A stretch of 64,000 bases of DNA from Gymnodinialimonas sp. 57CJ19 (GCF_038396845.1 NZ_CP151587.1:2950001-3014000), one strand, 5' to 3'. Shown: positions 7,654-16,981, numbered from the stretch's first letter. Translations and numbers: made by a program. The notes: a model not told the origin generated them from the letters alone.

Positions 7654-10311
7654 TTAGCCGCGCGACCACCAACCGCGCCGTTTGGGCTTGGCGGGGGCCT
7701 CTGCCACAGGTTCCGGTGTGACAGCGGCCTCGGCCATGGCTGGCTCGGGCGTTTCTTCTGCCACGGGTTCCGGGGCAGGCTCTGGCTCAGCTTCGGGCGC
7801 GGCTTCCGGCTCGGGGGCGGGTTCAACCTCTGCAACCGGGGTTGCTTCCGGTTGCGCCTCGGGTGCGGCCTGCGGCTCCGGTGCGGCTTCGGCTTCAGGC
7901 TGCGCTTCGGGGGCGGCTTCGGCTACCGGTTCTGCGGCTGGCTCTGGGCGCGTTTCCGCAGCGGGTTCGGCCTCTGCGGAGGCATCAGCGTTGCTGCCTT
8001 CGGCTTCTGCGCCTTCGGTTGTCGTTTCAGAAGATTTGCGGCCACGGCCCCCACGGCGCGAACGGCGACGCTTTTTGGGCTGCTCTTCGCCTTCGGGCTT
8101 GGCTTCGCCATCCCCCTCGGACTGCGCCTCGGCGGGAGCGTCGGCTGACGCCTCCGCGGCACCCTCCTCCGTGCCCTGCGGGCCGTCCTCGGCGTTTTCA
8201 GCCGTCTCGTCGCCGTTGCGACGACGGCCCCGGCCACCGCGACGCCGACGGCGCTTTTTCTTCGGCTGCTCGTCGTCGGCACGGACTTCCTCGGGCGCTT
8301 CCACGGCGTCATCGGACTCGTCGGCGACATCTTCGTCAATGTCATCCATCAACGCGGCATCCATCGAGACAACAGGTACCTCGGCGGTGATCTTGCGGGT
8401 GGCTGTCTTGAACTTCTCGAGCTTGAAATCCGGCACGACAAGGCTTGCGTCCGCCTCGATGCGGATCGCCATGCCGGTTCGCGCTTCGATGCTGTCGAGG
8501 TAGTCACGCTTGAAGTTGATCAGGTAGTTCACGATGCCCACGGGTGCGGTCAGCAGGACTTCTTTCGAGCGGCCGCGGGTGCTTTCCTCTTCCAACTGGC
8601 GCAGGATCGACAGCGCCAGAGAGTCATCCGAACGCACCAGACCGGTGCCGTGGCAATGGTGGCAGGCCTGCGTTGTGGCCTCCAACATGCCGGGGCGCAG
8701 ACGTTGGCGCGACATCTCCATCAGGCCAAAGGTCGAGATGCGGCCCACCTGAATGCGGGCGCGATCCGTCTTCAGTTTGTCCTTGATGCGCTTTTCAACG
8801 GCGTTGTTGTTGCGGCGCTCGTCCATGTCGATGAAGTCGATCACGATCAGGCCGGCAAGGTCGCGCAGACGCACCTGACGCGCCACTTCTTCAGCGGCCT
8901 CCAGGTTGGTCTTCGTCGCCGTATCCTCGATGCTGCCTTCCTTGGTGGACCGGCCCGAGTTCACGTCGATGGCGACCAGCGCTTCGGTGATGTTGATCAC
9001 GATGTAACCGCCGGATTTCAGCTGCACCGTCGGGTTGAACATGTCCGACAGGTAGCTTTCCACCTTGTACTTCGCGAACAGCGGCACGCCGCCGGAGTGG
9101 CGTTTCACCTTCTTGGCGTGGGACGGCATGATCATCCGCATGAAGTCCTTGGCGTGGCGGTAGCCTGCCTCGCCTTCAACAATCACCTCGTCGATGTCGC
9201 GGTTGTAGAGGTCGCGGATCGTACGGTGGATCAGGTCGCCTTCCTGGTAGATCGGCGCGGGCGCGATGGACTTGAGCGTCAGCTCGCGGATCTGTTCCCA
9301 CTGGCGTTGCAGGTATTCGTAATCGCGCTTGATCTCGGACCGGGTGCGCTGGCTGCCTGCCGTGCGCACGATCAGGCCCGCGCCTTGCGGCACGTCGAGC
9401 GCGGTGGCGATATCCTTCAGTTTCTTGCGGTCGGCGGCGTTGGTGATCTTGCGAGAAATGCCACCCCCACGCGCCGTGTTGGGCATCAGAACGCAATAGC
9501 GACCGGCGAGGCTCAGGTAAGTCGTCAGCGCCGCACCTTTGTTGCCACGCTCTTCCTTGACCACCTGCACCAGCATGATCTGGCGGACCTTGATGACCTC
9601 CTGGATCTTGTACTTCTTCGGGCGCGGTTTGCGGATCGGGCGGATGTCTTCTTCCGCGTCATCGTCGGCCACGGTTTCCGTGTCGGTATCATCGTCGTCG
9701 CTGTCAGCATCGTTGGAGGCATCGGCGTCGGCGGTGTCTTCGGTTGCGTCATCATCGGCAGGCGCCGCATCGGTGGCGTCGTCGTCGGCTGGTTCTTCAA
9801 CGGGGGTCTCTTTCACCAGTTCCATTGGTGACAGACCCTCGACCGAAGCTTCCGCTTCGGGGTTATCGGCAGCGTCGAGATCAACCACATCCATGCCGGA
9901 AGGCGTTCCGGTGGTCACCGCATCGGTGCCGGTCTCTTCCGCCTTGGTGTCCGAGCGACGGCGACGACGGCGGCGCTTGGGCTTGGAGGATTCCTCCTCC
10001 TCCTCCTTCGCTTGCTGCTCGGCGTAGGCGCGTTCTTCGGCCAGCAGAGCTTCACGGTCCGCGATCGGGATCTGGTAGTAATCAGGGTGAATTTCCGAGA
10101 AGGCGAGGAAACCGTGCCGGTTTCCGCCGTAGTCGATAAAGGCTGCCTGCAACGAGGGTTCAACCCGCGTTACCTTTGCCAAATAAATATTACCTGCGAG
10201 CTGCCGCTTGTTTAGTGACTCAAAGTCAAATTCATCGACCTTGGTTCCATCTGCCACCACAACGCGGGTTTCTTCCGCGTGGGTGGCATCGATGAGCATT
10301 GTTTTTGCCAT
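7654..10311 (-). CDS. rne: Ribonuclease E/G
   Basis: Essential endoribonuclease that starts mRNA decay and processes rRNA and tRNA. The start at 10311 (MAKTMLIDATHAEET) is supported by AAGGAT just upstream; 885 residues. Order: N-terminal RNase H-like/S1 region broken by a long acidic insertion (about 90-230, with an Arg-rich stretch), then the DNase I-like catalytic core with VAIDVNSG and LIVIDFIDMD, whose aspartates bind Mg2+. The Zn-link cysteines are in ACHHCHGTG. The last 230 residues are disordered, with alternating Arg-rich (RNA-binding) blocks and Pro/Ala/Glu repeats that would hold degradosome partners. The divided S1 domain is typical of alphaproteobacteria. Confidence 0.96.
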   Translation of the reverse strand: MAKTMLIDATHAEETRVVVADGTKVDEFDFESLNKRQLAGNIYLAKVTRVEPSLQAAFIDYGGNRHGFLAFSEIHPDYYQIPIADREALLAEERAYAEQQAKEEEEESSKPKRRRRRRRSDTKAEETGTDAVTTGTPSGMDVVDLDAADNPEAEASVEGLSPMELVKETPVEEPADDDATDAAPADDDATEDTADADASNDADSDDDDTDTETVADDDAEEDIRPIRKPRPKKYKIQEVIKVRQIMLVQVVKEERGNKGAALTTYLSLAGRYCVLMPNTARGGGISRKITNAADRKKLKDIATALDVPQGAGLIVRTAGSQRTRSEIKRDYEYLQRQWEQIRELTLKSIAPAPIYQEGDLIHRTIRDLYNRDIDEVIVEGEAGYRHAKDFMRMIMPSHAKKVKRHSGGVPLFAKYKVESYLSDMFNPTVQLKSGGYIVINITEALVAIDVNSGRSTKEGSIEDTATKTNLEAAEEVARQVRLRDLAGLIVIDFIDMDERRNNNAVEKRIKDKLKTDRARIQVGRISTFGLMEMSRQRLRPGMLEATTQACHHCHGTGLVRSDDSLALSILRQLEEESTRGRSKEVLLTAPVGIVNYLINFKRDYLDSIEARTGMAIRIEADASLVVPDFKLEKFKTATRKITAEVPVVSMDAALMDDIDEDVADESDDAVEAPEEVRADDEQPKKKRRRRRGGRGRRRNGDETAENAEDGPQGTEEGAAEASADAPAEAQSEGDGEAKPEGEEQPKKRRRSRRGGRGRKSSETTTEGAEAEGSNADASAEAEPAAETRPEPAAEPVAEAAPEAQPEAEAAPEPQAAPEAQPEATPVAEVEPAPEPEAAPEAEPEPAPEPVAEETPEPAMAEAAVTPEPVAEAPAKPKRRGWWSRG

Positions 10312-10833
10312 GATATCCTTGCTCGTGACAGCCCCGCGCGTCTGCACGGGGCATAGCCCTGGCAGGTCGCAAATGAGGTATCACGTTGTGCTGTTAGAAC
10401 GATGGATCTGGCGGCACGAGAGAAACGACCACAAGCGGCCAGTAGCCGCTTCGAGTGTTCCAGATCTGTGCCGAGGCCATACATCGCTGCTGTCTCCGGG
10501 TGGTCAAACCGCGATGTGGTCTGCCATCCAATCAAGCCTGCCCTTTTGTCATGGGACCGGCGGTTAAAAACGGCCCAAAGCGCGTCGCCGCGCATCTGGG
10601 CCAAGTGACCTGCGCCCCCTGTTGGTGCGGCGTCATCGCGCGGCACAAACTACAAGGAGGCAGAGAACCTGTTGCTGACGAATAGGTCAGTCGTGTCACA
10701 TTAAGGGCCCGGAGAGTGAAAAGACAATGGGGAAACGGAATTGCATTCATCTATTCCGCAATTTGCCCTTAAAAGTGCAATCTATGTCGCCCTTATCGTC
10801 AGTGCGCCCGCCCGCCAGATCGGCACACGGCAA
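10312..10833 (-). other. Long intergenic region, probable rne 5' leader
   Basis: About 520 bases without a credible gene separate rne from the next coding region. RNase E mRNAs of other bacteria carry long structured leaders that the enzyme cleaves to control its own level, so this is probably the rne leader. Read on the minus strand, it contains several GC-rich inverted repeats, among them a GCGGCTACTGGCCGC hairpin around 10435-10450. Short frames here lack family similarity and good ribosome sites. Confidence 0.45.
10699..10727 (-). promoter_or_regulatory. Candidate sigma-70-type promoter for rne
   Basis: Read on the minus strand: TTGTCT (10727-10722), 17-base spacer, TTAATG (10704-10699). 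The spacing is ideal, but the -10 is weak. It would give an rne leader of about 380 bases. Confidence 0.3.
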
Positions 10834-11694
10834 TCACGGGTGCGCCAGTAGGCTGTTGGGACCACAGTAATAATCGTAACTGAACGCGGCACGATCCTCG
10901 GGCGCGCCTGCCTGCTGGCATAAAATGTGATTCCAAACTCTTTCCCGCTGCGCGAATTGCGGGTACGGGCTATCGTCCACCGAGAACGGCCAATAGATAA
11001 ACGCCCGCAAAGGGTGCCACGGCGTCACGCTGCGCAGGATCGGTTCGGGTGGCAGGGTAGTGAAGGGATCGCTCCAGCCTTGAAATACCACAAGGTTCAC
11101 TTGCGCGTGCCGGAGCAAATCATCGGGCAGGTGCAGCATGTCCGGCGCGTAACTGCGCAGATAGGCATTATCGTCCATGATCACGAGGTCGAAGGGGGGA
11201 ATTTCATTCTCGGGGATGTCATGCCTTTCGGGAAAGCGGGCACCGCCCAGATCCTCTACCGGATCGCCAAGGGTGTAGCGCTGGATTGCCTCACGCGGTT
11301 GCAAAGTCTCGAACACACGATGCGGCGCGGGACTCGCGCGTTCCGGCGATGTGGTCGAAAGGACGTAGACGTTGGCATCAACGCCCAATTGCACCAGCCG
11401 CTCTCCAAAGCCGCCGCCCAAGTCTATCACCAGAATATTGCGCCCGGTCAGCTCAACGGTGTCCGGCAGAAGGTTCACCGCATCAATCGCGCGGCGGTCT
11501 GCAAGCCCCGCAACGCGGTCGATGATCGGTGGGATCACGCACCACGCCACCACAGCGGCGAGCAGACCAATCCCCAAGGCACGAAACCCCTTGGCGATCA
11601 GCAAAAGCGCGACGCCACAAATAACAAGGAGGATCAGCGTGTAGCCGCCGTAGATCACGGCAAAGGCCACGCCCATTGCATTTCCACCTTCCAT
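10834..11694 (-). CDS. Uncharacterised membrane-anchored protein with a Rossmann-like domain
   Basis: 286 residues, family not recognised. Two N-terminal transmembrane helices (about 8-60) precede a soluble domain that opens with NILVIDLGGGFGERL, a glycine-rich strand-loop resembling nucleotide- or SAM-binding folds. The rest is rich in Pro, Asp and aromatic residues, with two Cys near the C-terminus (HILCQQAG, YDYYCGPN). A start at 11676 (MGVAFAVIYGG) is also possible. The upstream gene (11746-12633) has the same plan of two helices followed by a VLFLGMSGRY motif, so the two look like diverged paralogues. Both lie downstream of dctB-dctD on the same strand. Confidence 0.6.
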   Translation of the reverse strand: MEGGNAMGVAFAVIYGGYTLILLVICGVALLLIAKGFRALGIGLLAAVVAWCVIPPIIDRVAGLADRRAIDAVNLLPDTVELTGRNILVIDLGGGFGERLVQLGVDANVYVLSTTSPERASPAPHRVFETLQPREAIQRYTLGDPVEDLGGARFPERHDIPENEIPPFDLVIMDDNAYLRSYAPDMLHLPDDLLRHAQVNLVVFQGWSDPFTTLPPEPILRSVTPWHPLRAFIYWPFSVDDSPYPQFAQRERVWNHILCQQAGAPEDRAAFSYDYYCGPNSLLAHP

Positions 11695-11745
11695 CAGTGC
11701 CTCCGATCTATGCGCCTGCCCGTTAAGGAAACGCTAGGGAAATCC

Positions 11746-12633
11746 TCAGGGGATATCAACGCATTGCGCCTGTCGCGCTGGTCCGGCTCCGGCGCATAGA
11801 AACGTGGCGGCGGCGCGGGTGTTCAGGCTGTTCCATTGGCTTTGACCCGGCCCATAACGGTGGTCATATGTCCGGTCCCCTAACAACGCAAAAGGAATGC
11901 CCGGCGCGGTCGCGCGGTGGCGGGTGACCTCGAACCGGGTGAACAGGGGCGCAGTGGTGGTCACGTCAAAAGCGGTGGGATCATCGACAGCATAGATCGC
12001 ATATTCCGTGAAAATCGTGTCGAACGGGTACAGGCCGAAGACATCCGAGACCTCGGGCAAGGCCGCGTCACGCAAGCCTGCCGACAGATAACCGCCCTCA
12101 AACACCACATAGTCGATCCGCTCCGGCGTGGCCGAGATCAGCGCCGTCCCCTCCCCCGGCCAGGTCTGCAACGGCCCCGCGAAGGTGCGGATATCACGGT
12201 ACAACAGGTCCACCGTCTGGCCCTCGGGCAAGCTCAGATCAAGGCTGCGGTCAAAGCCGAAGTAAACGCCCTGGGCCCCCGCAAAGGCGGCCACATTCCG
12301 ACACAGATCCGAGCAATCGACAGGGTGATAGCGCCCCGACATGCCCAGAAACAACACGGTTTGCCCGCGCAAATCCAATGGCGCGTCGGTGACCTCCTGC
12401 GCTTGGATCTCGGCCAATTGCGCGTCAAATACGCGGTCATCGAACAGCGCCGGCCCGAAGAATGCGGCCAATACCAAGACAGCCGCCCCAAGGCCCGCCC
12501 AGGGGTTCCATTTGGCAATCATCCACGCGCCGAATTGCAGGAAGAAGACCAGTCCGAAGACCCACCCCCCCACCAGCGCCAGCGCGACGGAGCCGCCAAG
12601 CCACGCGGCCACGGTCTTTTGTTGCGTTGTCAC
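11746..12633 (-). CDS. Uncharacterised membrane-anchored protein, paralogue-like to its neighbour
   Basis: 295 residues, family not recognised. Two hydrophobic helices (about 9-35 and 44-66) anchor a soluble domain beginning GQTVLFLGMSGRYHP, with a Cys pair in VDCSDLCRN. A further Cys pair lies near the C-terminus. It starts 12 bp after the dctD stop, so it is probably co-transcribed with dctD, and it is followed after 51 bp by the related 10834-11694 gene. Position suggests a link to the two-component system, but nothing in the sequence shows what the link is. Confidence 0.6.
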   Translation of the reverse strand: MTTQQKTVAAWLGGSVALALVGGWVFGLVFFLQFGAWMIAKWNPWAGLGAAVLVLAAFFGPALFDDRVFDAQLAEIQAQEVTDAPLDLRGQTVLFLGMSGRYHPVDCSDLCRNVAAFAGAQGVYFGFDRSLDLSLPEGQTVDLLYRDIRTFAGPLQTWPGEGTALISATPERIDYVVFEGGYLSAGLRDAALPEVSDVFGLYPFDTIFTEYAIYAVDDPTAFDVTTTAPLFTRFEVTRHRATAPGIPFALLGDRTYDHRYGPGQSQWNSLNTRAAATFLCAGAGPARQAQCVDIP

Positions 12634-12645
12634 TGCAGGACCGTC

Positions 12646-13962
12646 CTAGAGGTAATCCGACCGGCTGAGCCCGTACTTCGCCATCTTCTCGTTCAACGTC
12701 CGGCGTGGCAGGCAGAGTTCCTCCATCACGCTGGCGATCGAGCCGCGATGGCGGCGCATGGTGTTGTCGATCAACATCCTCTCGAAAGCTTCCACGTATT
12801 CCTTCAGGGGCTTGCCTTCCCCCAACGCTTGCGGCGCGATCTGGGTGTTGTCGGACATCAGAAGCGACGCGATGGAGCCCGACCCGCGACGTTGCTGCAA
12901 GATCGCCCGTTCCGCGATGTTTATGAGCTGGCGCACGTTGCCGGGCCAAGGGGCCTGCAACAATTGCGCTGCCTCTTGGGCCGTGACCTGCGGCGCGTCG
13001 GTGCCGTATTCTTCGCTGAATTGCTCTCCGAAACGGGTGAACAGCGTCAGGATATCCTCTCCGCGCTGGCGCAAGGGCGGCAGGTCGATGCGCATGGCGG
13101 CAAGACGGTAGAACAGATCAGGCCGCAAGGCGCCTTCGCACTGGTCCGGTTCAGGCGCGTTGCAGATGGCCACGATACGGGTTTCCGCCGGCGTGCCTTG
13201 GTCGTTGATAAAGGTCAAAAGCCGGGCTTGCAGGGCTTGGGATAGCGCCTCTACGTCTTCCAGAACCAGCGTACCGCCACGGGCTTGCTCCACCAGTGGC
13301 TTGTCCTGATCCTCGCCCACCGGACCAAAGAGCATCGCAGACAGCTCTTCTTCCTCGTGAGCCGCACAAGAGAGCACCACAAAATGTTTGCCCGCCCGGG
13401 GGCCGACCGCGTGCAGGGCGTGCGCCACCAGCGTCTTGCCGGTCCCCGTCTCACCGGTGATCAGCACATGGCCGTCGGCTTGACCGAGATCGAGGATATC
13501 TTCGCGCAACCGTTCCATCACCGGGCTGGAGCCGATCAGCTTGCGCATCAAAACGGTGCCGTCAGACAGTTCCCGCCGCAACGCACGATTATCCAGCGTC
13601 AGGCGACGCTGCTGCCCTGCCCGCTTGGCAAGGTCAGTCATGCGGTCGGGATTGAACGGCTTTTCAAGGAAATCATAGGCGCCGATGCGCATCGCCTCCA
13701 CCGCCATGGGCACATCGCCGTGACCGGTGATAAGGATCACCGGAATGCCGCTATCCACCCCCATCAGCCGTTTCAGGAACGCCATACCGTCCATGCCGGG
13801 CATCTTCACATCCGTGACGACCACGCCCGGAAAATCCGAGCCGATGGCCTTCAGCGCCTCTTCCGCGCTGGCATAGGTTTCGGTGTCGAACCCCGACAGG
13901 GCCAGCCATTGGCTGATCGACTGCCGCATGTCCTGCTCATCATCTACAATAGCGATCTTCAT
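12646..13962 (-). CDS. dctD: DctD-like response regulator with AAA+ domain lacking GAFTGA
   Basis: 438-residue NtrC-family regulator, the partner of the upstream DctB-like kinase. Receiver domain with D7/D8, phosphoacceptor D51 and K101; AAA+ domain with Walker A GETGTGKT (170-177); Fis-type helix-turn-helix at the C-terminus (PRRTLNEKMAKYG). The loop that contacts sigma-54 is missing: after AMLFG (about 209-213) the chain reads PVGEDQDKP where the family has GAFTGA, and the Walker B acidic pair is ED (TLVLEDVEAL) rather than DE. It therefore may not open sigma-54 promoters in the usual way. NtrC of Rhodobacter capsulatus is a known GAFTGA-less activator of sigma-70 promoters. C4-dicarboxylates as the signal are inferred only from family resemblance. 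Confidence 0.85.
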   Translation of the reverse strand: MKIAIVDDEQDMRQSISQWLALSGFDTETYASAEEALKAIGSDFPGVVVTDVKMPGMDGMAFLKRLMGVDSGIPVILITGHGDVPMAVEAMRIGAYDFLEKPFNPDRMTDLAKRAGQQRRLTLDNRALRRELSDGTVLMRKLIGSSPVMERLREDILDLGQADGHVLITGETGTGKTLVAHALHAVGPRAGKHFVVLSCAAHEEEELSAMLFGPVGEDQDKPLVEQARGGTLVLEDVEALSQALQARLLTFINDQGTPAETRIVAICNAPEPDQCEGALRPDLFYRLAAMRIDLPPLRQRGEDILTLFTRFGEQFSEEYGTDAPQVTAQEAAQLLQAPWPGNVRQLINIAERAILQQRRGSGSIASLLMSDNTQIAPQALGEGKPLKEYVEAFERMLIDNTMRRHRGSIASVMEELCLPRRTLNEKMAKYGLSRSDYL

Positions 13963-13980
13963 AGAGAAGGGTCCTTTTCC

Positions 13981-14222
13981 ATTGGCCTACCGCGCTTCGC
14001 GATACTTGAGGCCGGTATTTCCATTGGCCTACCGCGCTTCGCGCTGCTTGAGGCCGGTATTTCATTGGCCCACCGCGCGTCGCGCTGCTTGAGGCCGGTA
14101 TTTCATTGGCCTACCGCGCGTCGCGCTGCTTGAGGCCGGTATTTCATTGGCCTACCGCGCGTCGCGCTGCTTGAGGCCGGTATTTCATTGGCCTACCGCG
14201 CGTCGCGCTGCTTGAGGCCGGG
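13981..14222. repeat. Tandem array of six 41-42-bp hairpin repeats
   Basis: Six head-to-tail copies start at 13981, 14023, 14064, 14105, 14146 and 14187; the first is 42 bp, the next four 41 bp, the last cut after about 36 bp. Each begins ATTGGCC and contains GGCCT...AGGCC outer arms and GCGCG-T-CGCGC inner arms, so each can fold as a stem-loop. Copies 3-6 are nearly identical while 1-2 have diverged. The array fills the gap between dctB and dctD; the 41-bp period rules out a continuous coding repeat. Confidence 0.95.
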
Positions 14223-14252
14223 CATGCCCAACACTTCCACGTTCCAGCCCCG

Positions 14253-16025
14253 CTATTCCGCCGCCGTGCCCTGTTCCTCTGCCACCGCCAACGCTGGCAA
14301 GCGTACCTCGAACACCGCGCCCGATCTTTCCCCATTGCGCGCCGACAAGCGCCCGCCGAGGTCTTTTACAATACCAGATGAGATCGCCAGCCCAAGGCCC
14401 ACCCCCTCACCGGGTTTCTTGGTGGTGTAGAACGGCTCGAACAAAGCATCCAGATCATCAATGCCCGGACCACTATCACGGACCGTCAAAACGACCTCAT
14501 CGCCCTGCGCGATGATCAGGTCGATCTCTTTCTCCTCCGCTCCGCCCATGGCGTCCAGCGCGTTGCGCAAGAGGTTGATAAAGACCTGCTCCAACCGCAA
14601 CCGATCGGCCATGACCATCGCCGGTTTGCGTGGCAGACTTTGGGTGATGTGCACCGTGTCGCTGCGCAATTGCGGCTCCATCATCGTGATCGCGCCTTTC
14701 AACGCGTCGCGCATATCGACAGGCTCCAACGCGTCGCCCCCCTTGCGGGCATAGGATTTGAGCTGCCGGGTGATCGCGCCCATGCGCTCGATCAGGTCGT
14801 CGATACGCTGGAAGCTGGAGGCGGCTTCTTCCGTGCGTTTGCGCTGCAACAACAACCGGGCGCCCGCGAGGTAGGTTTTCATTGCCGCCAGCGGCTGGTT
14901 CAACTCGTGCGATACGGCGGCAGACATCTCGCCCAAGGCGGCCAGCTTTTGCGATTGCTGAAGGCTCAACTCCGCCTCTTCCAGCGTTCGCTCAACCCTT
15001 TGACGCTCGGCGATTTCTCGCTGTAGCCGGACGTTGAGGCGGCGCAACTCCGCCGACTCTCGCGCCAAAACAGCCGTCTGCAACCGGGCCCGGCGGCTCA
15101 GCACGTAAAACGCGCCCGCCAACAGCAGGGCGAATCCCATGATCTCCAGCGCCAGAACGCCGTTCACCCGCTCCCTCACCGAGGTGTAGGCGGTGTAGCT
15201 GACGATCCGCCATCCCCGGAACGGGATGCGCGACTCCAACCGGATCGTGGCAGAGCCGAAGAAGTTGGGGCTCGGGTCGCCAAAGGCCCAGTCCCCTGCC
15301 CCCTCCAAGGCGCGCTGGATGGCGGTGGGCGGGATACGCAGAGCCATCGCCTCGGCCTCGGTCCGGCCGCGCCATCGCGACTCGGTCGACAGAATAATCT
15401 CGCCTTGGGAATTGGCCAGGAACACCGCCTCGGAGGCGCCGCGCCAGCGATCCACCAGGCGGGCCAGGTCGATCTCCACCAAGATCACCCCAAGCAGGCC
15501 ATCGCCGTTTTCGATCCGGCGCGAGAAGGTGAAATCGAAGCGCCCGGTTTCGGGTTCATTGGACGTAAACACAGTATTGGGAGAGCGCGTAGCCTCCACA
15601 AAAAATGGGTCATTGTTGCGCCGTTCCGCGATCCTTGCCCGGTCCGTGGCCGCCACAACCCGACCCGCCCGGTCCAGAAGCAGGATCGAGGCCGCGCCGA
15701 TATCTTCCACATAAGAGATCAGATATTGCGAGGTCTGCGTGTAGTCGTTCGCCTCCAAGGACCGGATCAGCGACGGGTCACGGCTCAGCAAAAGCGGGAC
15801 GACCTGGTGGCGGCGAATTTCCGACAGGACCGAGCCCGAATAGATCGCCAGGCGCACTTCCGCCCGGTTGCGCGTGGTCTCGGTGAACCGCTCTGTCAGC
15901 CAGATGTTCGAGATCCAGATGACCGCAATCGCGCCGCCCAGAAACAGCAGGATCAGCGCCCGCAAGACCCAGGGGCGCCGGATGCTCCGCCGTGGCGGCG
16001 TGGTGGGTCGGTCAGCAAGGCTCAT
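14253..16025 (-). CDS. dctB: DctB-like sensor histidine kinase
   Basis: 590-residue membrane kinase. One transmembrane helix near the N-terminus (about 21-45), a periplasmic double-PDC sensor region (about 50-280), a second helix (about 293-312), a coiled-coil linker, then the kinase core. H-box SHELNQPLAAMKTY, N-box NLLRNALDAM, G1 DSGPGI and G2 GLGLAIS are all intact. It would sense an organic acid in the periplasm and phosphorylate the downstream DctD-like regulator. Unlike the usual tightly linked dctBD pairs, a 290-bp gap with a tandem repeat array lies between the two genes. Confidence 0.88.
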   Translation of the reverse strand: MSLADRPTTPPRRSIRRPWVLRALILLFLGGAIAVIWISNIWLTERFTETTRNRAEVRLAIYSGSVLSEIRRHQVVPLLLSRDPSLIRSLEANDYTQTSQYLISYVEDIGAASILLLDRAGRVVAATDRARIAERRNNDPFFVEATRSPNTVFTSNEPETGRFDFTFSRRIENGDGLLGVILVEIDLARLVDRWRGASEAVFLANSQGEIILSTESRWRGRTEAEAMALRIPPTAIQRALEGAGDWAFGDPSPNFFGSATIRLESRIPFRGWRIVSYTAYTSVRERVNGVLALEIMGFALLLAGAFYVLSRRARLQTAVLARESAELRRLNVRLQREIAERQRVERTLEEAELSLQQSQKLAALGEMSAAVSHELNQPLAAMKTYLAGARLLLQRKRTEEAASSFQRIDDLIERMGAITRQLKSYARKGGDALEPVDMRDALKGAITMMEPQLRSDTVHITQSLPRKPAMVMADRLRLEQVFINLLRNALDAMGGAEEKEIDLIIAQGDEVVLTVRDSGPGIDDLDALFEPFYTTKKPGEGVGLGLAISSGIVKDLGGRLSARNGERSGAVFEVRLPALAVAEEQGTAAE

Positions 16026-16070
16026 GGTACTAGCCTATGCCGCGCCACCGGTTGCCTCAAGAGCCGCCGC

Positions 16071-16739
16071 TCAGGCCGTCACTAAAGACGCCGCCAGCGA
16101 GGCGAATAGCGCCACGCCATCGGTGCCGCCATGGGCCTCATCCACCGCCCGCTCAGGGTGGGGCATCATGCCCAGAACCCGACGATTGGCGCTGAGGACG
16201 CCGGCGATATCGGCGCGCGACCCGTTGGGATTGTCGCCATAGGTGAACGCCACGCGATCTTCCCCCTGCAATGCCGCAAGGCCCGCGTCGTCGATCTGGT
16301 AGTTGCCATCGTGATGGGCCACCGGAATGCTGATCCGGTCGCCAAGACCATAGCCGTCAGTGAAGGGCGATGCGGTGCTGGCAACGGTCAAAAGCTCGGA
16401 CCGGCAAACAAACTTGATACCGCTGTTGCGCATCAGGACACCCGGCAAAAGCTGCGTTTCGCACAGGACCTGGAACCCGTTGCACACCCCCAGAACGTGG
16501 CCGCCCTTGCCCGCAAAGGCCGAGACCGCCGCCATGATCGGCGATTGCGCCGCAATGGCCCCGCAGCGCAGGTAATCGCCGTAGGAAAATCCGCCCGGAA
16601 TGCCGACGACATCAATGCCTGAAGGCAGCGCCGTCTCCTTGTGCCAGACCATTTCCACCTCGAAGCCCGCTTGGCGAAACCCCACGGCCAGATCACGGTC
16701 GCAATTCGAGCCGGGAAAGACGAGGACCGCCGCCTTCAC
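16071..16739 (-). CDS. purQ: Phosphoribosylformylglycinamidine synthase, glutaminase subunit
   Basis: Class I glutamine amidotransferase subunit of FGAM synthase (purine step 4); it supplies ammonia to PurL. Nucleophile Cys is in GVCNGFQVL and the His/Glu pair in [14 protein letters not shown] start at 16739 ([12 protein letters not shown]) overlaps the purS stop as GTGA, which signals translational coupling; a longer frame to 16796 runs back through purS and is rejected. 222 residues, the normal PurQ length. Confidence 0.95.
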   Translation of the reverse strand: MKAAVLVFPGSNCDRDLAVGFRQAGFEVEMVWHKETALPSGIDVVGIPGGFSYGDYLRCGAIAAQSPIMAAVSAFAGKGGHVLGVCNGFQVLCETQLLPGVLMRNSGIKFVCRSELLTVASTASPFTDGYGLGDRISIPVAHHDGNYQIDDAGLAALQGEDRVAFTYGDNPNGSRADIAGVLSANRRVLGMMPHPERAVDEAHGGTDGVALFASLAASLVTA

Positions 16740-16969
16740 TGGCCCATCTCCACCCGGTAGCTCTCGATCACCGTATTGGCGAGCAGCTTTTCGCACATCT
16801 CTCCAACCTGTGCTTCCGTCGTGCCCTCGGCCAGTTCCAGCTCGATCACCTTCCCCTGACGCACGCCGCTCACGCCCTCAAACCCCATCGAGCCAAGCGC
16901 CGATTGAACCGCCGCCCCCTGTGGGTCCAACACGCCCTGCTTCAACATCACAGTCACAACGGCTTTCAT
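16736..16969 (-). CDS. purS: Phosphoribosylformylglycinamidine synthase, PurS subunit
   Basis: 77-residue bridging subunit that holds PurQ and PurL together in the three-protein FGAM synthase. It starts [18 protein letters not shown], the PurS signature, and ends at a TGA overlapping the purQ GTG. A GGAGCGG ribosome site lies just upstream, inside the end of a dispersed GATATTT box. No purL is visible in the window. Confidence 0.94.
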   Translation of the reverse strand: MKAVVTVMLKQGVLDPQGAAVQSALGSMGFEGVSGVRQGKVIELELAEGTTEAQVGEMCEKLLANTVIESYRVEMGQ

Positions 16970-16981
16970 CGCACCCGCTCC

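Noticed and set aside
7682..8503. Long plus-strand Ala/Ser/Gly-rich frame
   Set aside because: Mirror of the Pro/Ala/Glu-rich tail of rne; low-complexity shadow.
13981..14222. CRISPR array
   Set aside because: Units are head-to-tail with no unique spacers and no cas genes nearby.
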